Positions 5,688 through 8,476 of a stretch of 8,476 bases of DNA are shown one piece after another. How positions within the stretch are numbered: the stretch's first letter is position 1; each line of letters begins with the position of its first letter. The stretch is from positions 1-8,476 of the forward strand of contig CALMOL010000299.1 in NCBI GenBank assembly GCA_937871685.1. The letters are read 5' to 3'. This stretch comes from an uncultured Verrucomicrobiota bacterium. Lineage in GTDB: Bacteria > Verrucomicrobiota > Verrucomicrobiia > Chthoniobacterales > SZAS-18. A program made the position numbers and the translations under genes. Below the pieces are notes generated by a model that searched no databases, was not told where the DNA came from, and was given only the letters and a program-made list of their open reading frames with translations.

Positions 5688-5742
5688 AGATGCCCGGAAC
5701 GGCCCTGCCGGCAGGATGCCGGCGCTCCCAGTGACCGAGCTT
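5688..5742 (-). repeat. REP-like palindromic element, copy 1 (inverted relative to copy 2)
   Basis: It contains the perfect stem GCCGGCA-GGA-TGCCGGC (5707-5723). Read on the minus strand it has the head GCTCGGTCACTGGGAGCG and then the hairpin, matching copy 2 with few differences, and similarity continues about 25 nt past the hairpin. It starts 17 nt after the CysJ-like stop and could also act as a 3' stem-loop of that transcript. Confidence 0.75.
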
Positions 5743-5867
5743 CCCAGCTTCGCGAATCCCATCGGCTTGTTGAAGCCAGGTCTTCCAACCGTCGAAGCCC
5801 GTGGATTTTCGGAGCTGAGTCTTCCGGCTTGTCGGGTGTCTTCGGAGGTTGAATGGTAAAGGCCTTG

Positions 5868-5941
5868 GTCCTCGTAGCTCAACTGGATAGAGCAGCGGCC
5901 TTCTAAGCCGCAGGTTGCTGGTTCGATCCCAGCCGGGGACG
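5868..5941 (+). tRNA. tRNA-Arg (anticodon TCT)
   Basis: A complete cloverleaf of 74 nt is visible. The acceptor stem GTCCTCG/CGGGGAC (5868-5874 with 5934-5940) has one G-T wobble. The D stem is GCTC/GAGC and the anticodon stem GCGGC/GCCGC (5895-5899 with 5907-5911), with loop CTTCTAA. The T stem is GCTGG/CCAGC around loop TTCGATC, with discriminator G5941. Anticodon TCT (5902-5904) reads AGA (and possibly AGG) Arg codons, rare in this GC-rich sequence. CCA is not encoded. It lies between two inverted REP-like elements; the copy starting 12 nt downstream could help define the transcript end. Confidence 0.96.
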
Positions 5942-5952
5942 CGTATGATGAG

Positions 5953-6008
5953 AGGCTCGGCCACTGGGAGCGCCGGCATCCCTGCCGGCGGGCTCGTCCA
6001 GGGCAACT
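5953..6008 (+). repeat. REP-like palindromic element, copy 2 (3' flank of the RAYT gene)
   Basis: The head GGCTCGGCCACTGGGAGCG (5954-5972) runs into a hairpin: GCCGGCA (5972-5978), loop TCCC, TGCCGGC (5983-5989). GGAG lies directly before the stem, reminiscent of the conserved tetranucleotide at the foot of REP hairpins. It lies 14 nt beyond the RAYT stop codon and is inverted relative to copy 1. Confidence 0.78.
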
Positions 6009-6022
6009 AACCACTTCTTCAT

Positions 6023-6652
6023 TTACGGCTCCGCGCTTCTTCTTGCCACGCTGGAAAACTTCCAGTCCCTCGCCTCCCTGACCAGTCTCGCCTTCACAGG
6101 ATTCTGCTCGATGTAATGCACTGCTGCGTCGAAATGATCGGCGTCTCGGATGTAGCGGTCGTGATACTCGCGAAGCCAGAACGTCCCGGCGCGGCCAAGC
6201 GCCTCGTCCGCCTGGGTGGCCGTGAAGGACTTCCAGGAGTGCGCAATTTTGCCCAGAGGAAAACCTCCCATTGTCTCGCCCAGCGCGTGGACATGGTTGG
6301 GCATGATGCACCAAGCCAGAAGGCGATACCGCTCCCCGTCGAAATAGAGCAACGCATCCTCGATGATCCGCGCGACGTGATGCGCGCGCAGCCAACACGC
6401 GCCATAGCCCGCATCCTCACAGCGCGCGATCTGCCGATGAAGTTCCACTTCAGTCTCCCTAGCCACCGCCGAGGCATTCGCGGACTTGGCGGCGGTGCTC
6501 TGTAGCTCTGCCTTCCAACGGGCGATCACATGCGCCGGGACCGAATCATAGAGGCGAAAAGTGATGGCCTGGATCAGGCCGGGCCGGTCGAAGTGCGACA
6601 GATAGCCACGGGAGCGCCATTCGGCGGGACCGGGCTCGCACGGGGAGGACAT
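6023..6652 (-). CDS. REP-associated tyrosine transposase (RAYT, Y1/IS200-like family)
   Basis: This is a 209-residue HUH-type single-strand transposase of the Y1_Tnp superfamily. RAYTs nick and process REP hairpins through a catalytic Tyr and are usually single-copy chromosomal genes associated with REP repeats. The metal-binding HUH motif is in WCIMPNHVHAL (114-124; His120 and His122). The candidate catalytic Tyr is Tyr163 in FWLREYHDRYIRD (158-170). The C-terminal YIEQNPVKARLV (180-191) is typical of the family. The N-terminal YLSHFDRPGLIQAITFRLYD (17-36) is the usual first strand. The length is normal and the gene is intact. ATG 6652 has no clear ribosome-binding site; a 13-bp palindrome lies 12 nt upstream. 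REP-like copies flank it (5953-6008 and 6690-6720), supporting the assignment. GC content looks lower here than in neighbouring genes, compatible with horizontal acquisition. Confidence 0.93.
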   Translation of the reverse strand: MSSPCEPGPAEWRSRGYLSHFDRPGLIQAITFRLYDSVPAHVIARWKAELQSTAAKSANASAVARETEVELHRQIARCEDAGYGACWLRAHHVARIIEDALLYFDGERYRLLAWCIMPNHVHALGETMGGFPLGKIAHSWKSFTATQADEALGRAGTFWLREYHDRYIRDADHFDAAVHYIEQNPVKARLVREARDWKFSSVARRSAEP

Positions 6653-6663
6653 CGAACCGACAA

Positions 6664-6676
6664 GTTACCAGGTAAC
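6664..6676. promoter_or_regulatory. 13-bp perfect palindrome upstream of the RAYT gene
   Basis: GTTACC-A-GGTAAC is perfectly symmetric and lies 12 nt upstream of the RAYT ATG. Its size and position suit an operator for a dimeric repressor or an element recognised by the transposase. No known regulator is identified. Confidence 0.4.
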
Positions 6677-6689
6677 CCATCATCGAGGA

Positions 6690-6720
6690 AGGCTCGGCCA
6701 CTGGGAGCGGACGGATCCGC
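6690..6720 (+). repeat. REP-like element, copy 3 (5' flank of RAYT), same head but different hairpin
   Basis: GGCTCGGCCACTGGGAGCG (6691-6709) is identical to the head of copy 2. The following hairpin is GCGGA-CGGA-TCCGC (6707-6720) rather than the GCCGGC palindrome. It is in direct orientation with copy 2, so the RAYT gene sits between two directly repeated heads. Confidence 0.72.
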
Positions 6721-6739
6721 AACGAAACGTGCGCCGTTC

Positions 6740-8317
6740 TCACTTCCGATAAATTTCCCGCAGCGGGTGCTCGTCGAGGAGGTTTGATTCCAGGCCGCCG
6801 ATCTTTGCGGGGTCGAACATCTGGATGCCCACAAAGTAGTGCAGCGGGGCCACCGGCGCGGCTTCGCTCACGAGCCGGCGCTCCGCCTCGGTGAAGATCT
6901 CGCGGCGCTTGGCCGGATCGACCTCCGCGGCGGCGCGGGCGATCAGCGCGTCGTAGCGCGGGTCTTTCCAGCCGGTGCGGTTGTTGCCGGAGGCGGCGGT
7001 GAAGACGTCGAGGAAGGTGTTCGGATCGTCGTAGTCGCCGATCCAGCTCGATCGCGACAGGTCGTAGTCCAGCGACGACATGGTGCGGAGGTAAACTTTA
7101 TTCTCCATCGGGCGCAGGCCGATGTTCACGCCGAGCACGCGCTGGAACATGGCCTGCAATTCCACGGCCACGGCCGAGTAGAGCTCGCCCTCGTTGTAGA
7201 GGTAGTCCACCGGCGGGAAGCCGCGCCCGCCGGGGAAGCCGGCCTCGGCGAGGAGGCGGCGCGCTTGCTCGGGATCGAAGTCCGAGCCGGGCCGGGGTGG
7301 CTGGTAGCCGCCGGCGCCGGGCGGCACCATCGAGAAGGCAGGCACCTCGCCGGCGCGCGTGATTTTCTCGCAAATCACCGCGCGGTCGATCGCGTGCGAG
7401 AAGGCGAGCCGGACGCGCGGGTCCTCGAAGGGGCGCCGCGTCGTGTTGAAACGGATGAACATCGTGCCGAGGAAGGGCGCGGCATGGAAGTCGGGCCGCC
7501 GCCGCAGGTCGCCGATGAGCGAGGCGGGGGTGAGGAACTTATCCATCATCACGTCGGCCTGGCCAGCGGCGTAGAGATTCAGCGCGGTGTTCGGCCGCGA
7601 TACCGGCAGCAGGTCCATCGTGGCCATGCGAACGCTGGCGCGGTTCCAGTATTGGTCAGAGCGACGCAGGCGAATGCGGTCGTTCAAGCGCCAGGCATCG
7701 AGGATGAACGCGCCGTTGGTGATCATCCGGCCCGGGCGCATCCAGGTGCCATCGCTCGCGGCGCGGGTGGACGAGTGCACGGGCAGCGCTGGAGAGGTGG
7801 CGCACAGGCCGAGGAAGAAGGGCGTGGGATTCTCCAATTCCACGCGCAGGGTCCACTTGTCAGCCGCGACTACGCTGACCGTGGCAAAGTCTTTGGTCCT
7901 GCCCTCGTTGAAGGCTGCCGCGCCGCGGATGTAATGGAGCTGGTAGGCGAACTCGGCCGCCGTGGAAGGCTCCAGGCAGCGGCGCCACGACTCGACGAAA
8001 TCACGCGCCGTGACGGGCGAGCCGTCGGACCACTTGGCGTCGCGCCGCAGGTGGAAGGTGTAGGCCCGACCATCGGTCGAGATTTCCCAGCGCTCCGCCA
8101 CGCCGGGCTGGATCTCGGCCTTGGCGTTGTAGGCGGTGAGGCCCTCGTAGAGCGCGTAGGCGATGCGCTGCTCGAGCTGGCCCGTCATGAGGTGTGGGTC
8201 GAGCGTCTCCGGCTCCGCGCCGTTGAGGATCACGAGGTCCGCCCGTGAACGCCCGCAACCGGAAAGCGCGGCCAGCGCGACGAGGCAAGCGAGCGCGTGG
8301 AGGAATGGGCGAAACAC
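6740..8317 (-). CDS. Oligopeptide ABC transporter substrate-binding lipoprotein (SBP_bac_5, OppA-like)
   Basis: This 525-residue solute-binding protein has a lipoprotein signal peptide (MFRPFLHALACLVALAALSG then Cys21; lipobox LSGC). The mature part begins LVILNGAEPETLDPHLMTGQ, the hallmark start of peptide-binding family 5 proteins. Next come PGVAERWEISTDGRAYTFHL (71-90), DAKWSDGSPVTARDFVESW (93-111), a second-lobe FNTTRRPFEDPRVRLAFSHA segment and, near the C-terminus, SSWIGDYDDPNTFLDVF, all OppA/DppA-like. It would capture peptides at the outer face of the inner membrane (or in the periplasm) for an Opp-type permease. No permease or ATPase gene is in this window, so it is either the last gene of a unit to the right or an orphan. 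The start is GTG 8317, giving a canonical signal peptide, with TAAGG 7 nt upstream. The stop lies 87 nt before the RAYT start on the same strand. Confidence 0.93.
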   Translation of the reverse strand: MFRPFLHALACLVALAALSGCGRSRADLVILNGAEPETLDPHLMTGQLEQRIAYALYEGLTAYNAKAEIQPGVAERWEISTDGRAYTFHLRRDAKWSDGSPVTARDFVESWRRCLEPSTAAEFAYQLHYIRGAAAFNEGRTKDFATVSVVAADKWTLRVELENPTPFFLGLCATSPALPVHSSTRAASDGTWMRPGRMITNGAFILDAWRLNDRIRLRRSDQYWNRASVRMATMDLLPVSRPNTALNLYAAGQADVMMDKFLTPASLIGDLRRRPDFHAAPFLGTMFIRFNTTRRPFEDPRVRLAFSHAIDRAVICEKITRAGEVPAFSMVPPGAGGYQPPRPGSDFDPEQARRLLAEAGFPGGRGFPPVDYLYNEGELYSAVAVELQAMFQRVLGVNIGLRPMENKVYLRTMSSLDYDLSRSSWIGDYDDPNTFLDVFTAASGNNRTGWKDPRYDALIARAAAEVDPAKRREIFTEAERRLVSEAAPVAPLHYFVGIQMFDPAKIGGLESNLLDEHPLREIYRK

Positions 8318-8334
8318 CGCGGGGCCTTACGCGC

Positions 8335-8358
8335 GCCGCCTTATCGCTGCAAGGCGGC
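8335..8358. repeat. Strong hairpin in the leader of the peptide-binding protein gene
   Basis: GCCGCCTT (8335-8342) and AAGGCGGC (8351-8358) form a perfect 8-bp stem with an 8-nt loop, 17 nt upstream of the GTG start. There is no T-tract on either strand, so a terminator is unlikely. It could affect translation initiation or mark the end of an upstream leftward gene. Confidence 0.5.
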
Positions 8359-8439
8359 TGCCGCGGTCAATCAAACGAAGTTGCCCGCTCGGGCGCAAGC
8401 GTGCCACGAATCGGCGAACCGGCCTCCGCAGAAGGCGCC

Positions 8440-8475
8440 TCAGTTTGAGGGCGTGGGCGCGGGCGGCGGCGTGGG
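8440..8475 (-). CDS. Possible 3' end of a further leftward gene with Pro-rich tail
   Basis: One minus-strand frame entering from the right edge reads PTPPPAPTPSN and ends in TGA at 8440-8442. Pro/Thr/Ala-rich tails are common in secreted proteins, and the direction matches the downstream peptide-binding gene. Eleven codons are too few for any assignment; the remainder (8318-8439) would then be intergenic. Confidence 0.3.
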   Translation of the reverse strand, partial: PTPPPAPTPSN

Positions 8476-8476
8476 G

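Noticed and set aside
5941..5943. Missing CCA at the tRNA-Arg 3' end as a sign of a pseudo-tRNA
   Set aside because: Many bacteria add CCA enzymatically, and all stems and invariant loop bases of this tRNA are intact.
4312..6006. Very long (564-codon) leftward open frame opposite the CysJ-like gene and tRNA
   Set aside because: It is the antisense of a clearly conserved reductase and of a tRNA, with His/Arg/Gly-rich shadow composition. The segment WDRTSNLRLRRPLLYPVELRG is the well-known spurious translation of tRNA antisense DNA. Only its last 62 codons are kept as a weak candidate.
5702..6010. CRISPR-like array from the repeated GCCGGC palindromes
   Set aside because: Only three imperfect copies exist, in different orientations and with irregular spacing of about 0.2-0.75 kb. 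They fit REP elements associated with the RAYT gene instead.
6839..8248. Long (469-codon) rightward open frame opposite the peptide-binding protein gene
   Set aside because: It mirrors the codon structure of a well-supported SBP_bac_5 gene and has biased Arg/Gly/His/Val composition with no recognisable domain.

Overview
This is a GC-rich bacterial chromosome segment. Gene content suggests Verrucomicrobiota, possibly an Opitutales/Opitutaceae-type organism. The evidence is a small anti-sigma-like protein with the LQKLLRLKRHEQPPP style N-terminus after an ECF sigma factor, a stand-alone CysJ-like reductase without flavodoxin domain, and a REP-type transposase with GCCGGC palindromes. The phylum call is recall-based inference. 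No 16S or other marker gene is present.

Layout. Positions 1-1460 are a leftward housekeeping block: nadD (NAD biosynthesis), then rsfS (ribosomal silencing factor), which overlaps nadD by a CTGA junction and apparently starts with CTG. A 136-nt gap containing a long imperfect inverted repeat follows, then the N-terminal part of a SirB1/transglutaminase-like protein that runs off the left edge. Positions 1461-1838 are a divergent intergenic region with several hairpins and a candidate ECF-type promoter.

Positions 1839-4202 are a rightward three-gene unit: an ECF sigma factor, a single-span membrane protein that is probably its anti-sigma factor, and a lipoprotein with an HtrA-like trypsin fold plus PDZ domain in which all three catalytic positions appear to be replaced. 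By analogy with RpoE-RseA-DegS it looks like an envelope signalling module whose protease-like component is a pseudoprotease. This is the most interesting part of the window.

Positions 4203-4518 hold two mutually overlapping candidate small ORFs on opposite strands. Positions 4519-5670 encode a CysJ-type FAD/NADPH reductase without its FMN domain. Next come a tRNA-Arg(TCT) bracketed by inverted REP-like repeats and a leftward REP-associated tyrosine transposase (RAYT). A third partial REP and a 13-bp palindrome lie upstream of the RAYT. Positions 6740-8317 encode a leftward oligopeptide-binding lipoprotein (SBP_bac_5/OppA type) with a strong hairpin in its leader. The last ~37 bases may hold the Pro-rich end of another leftward gene.
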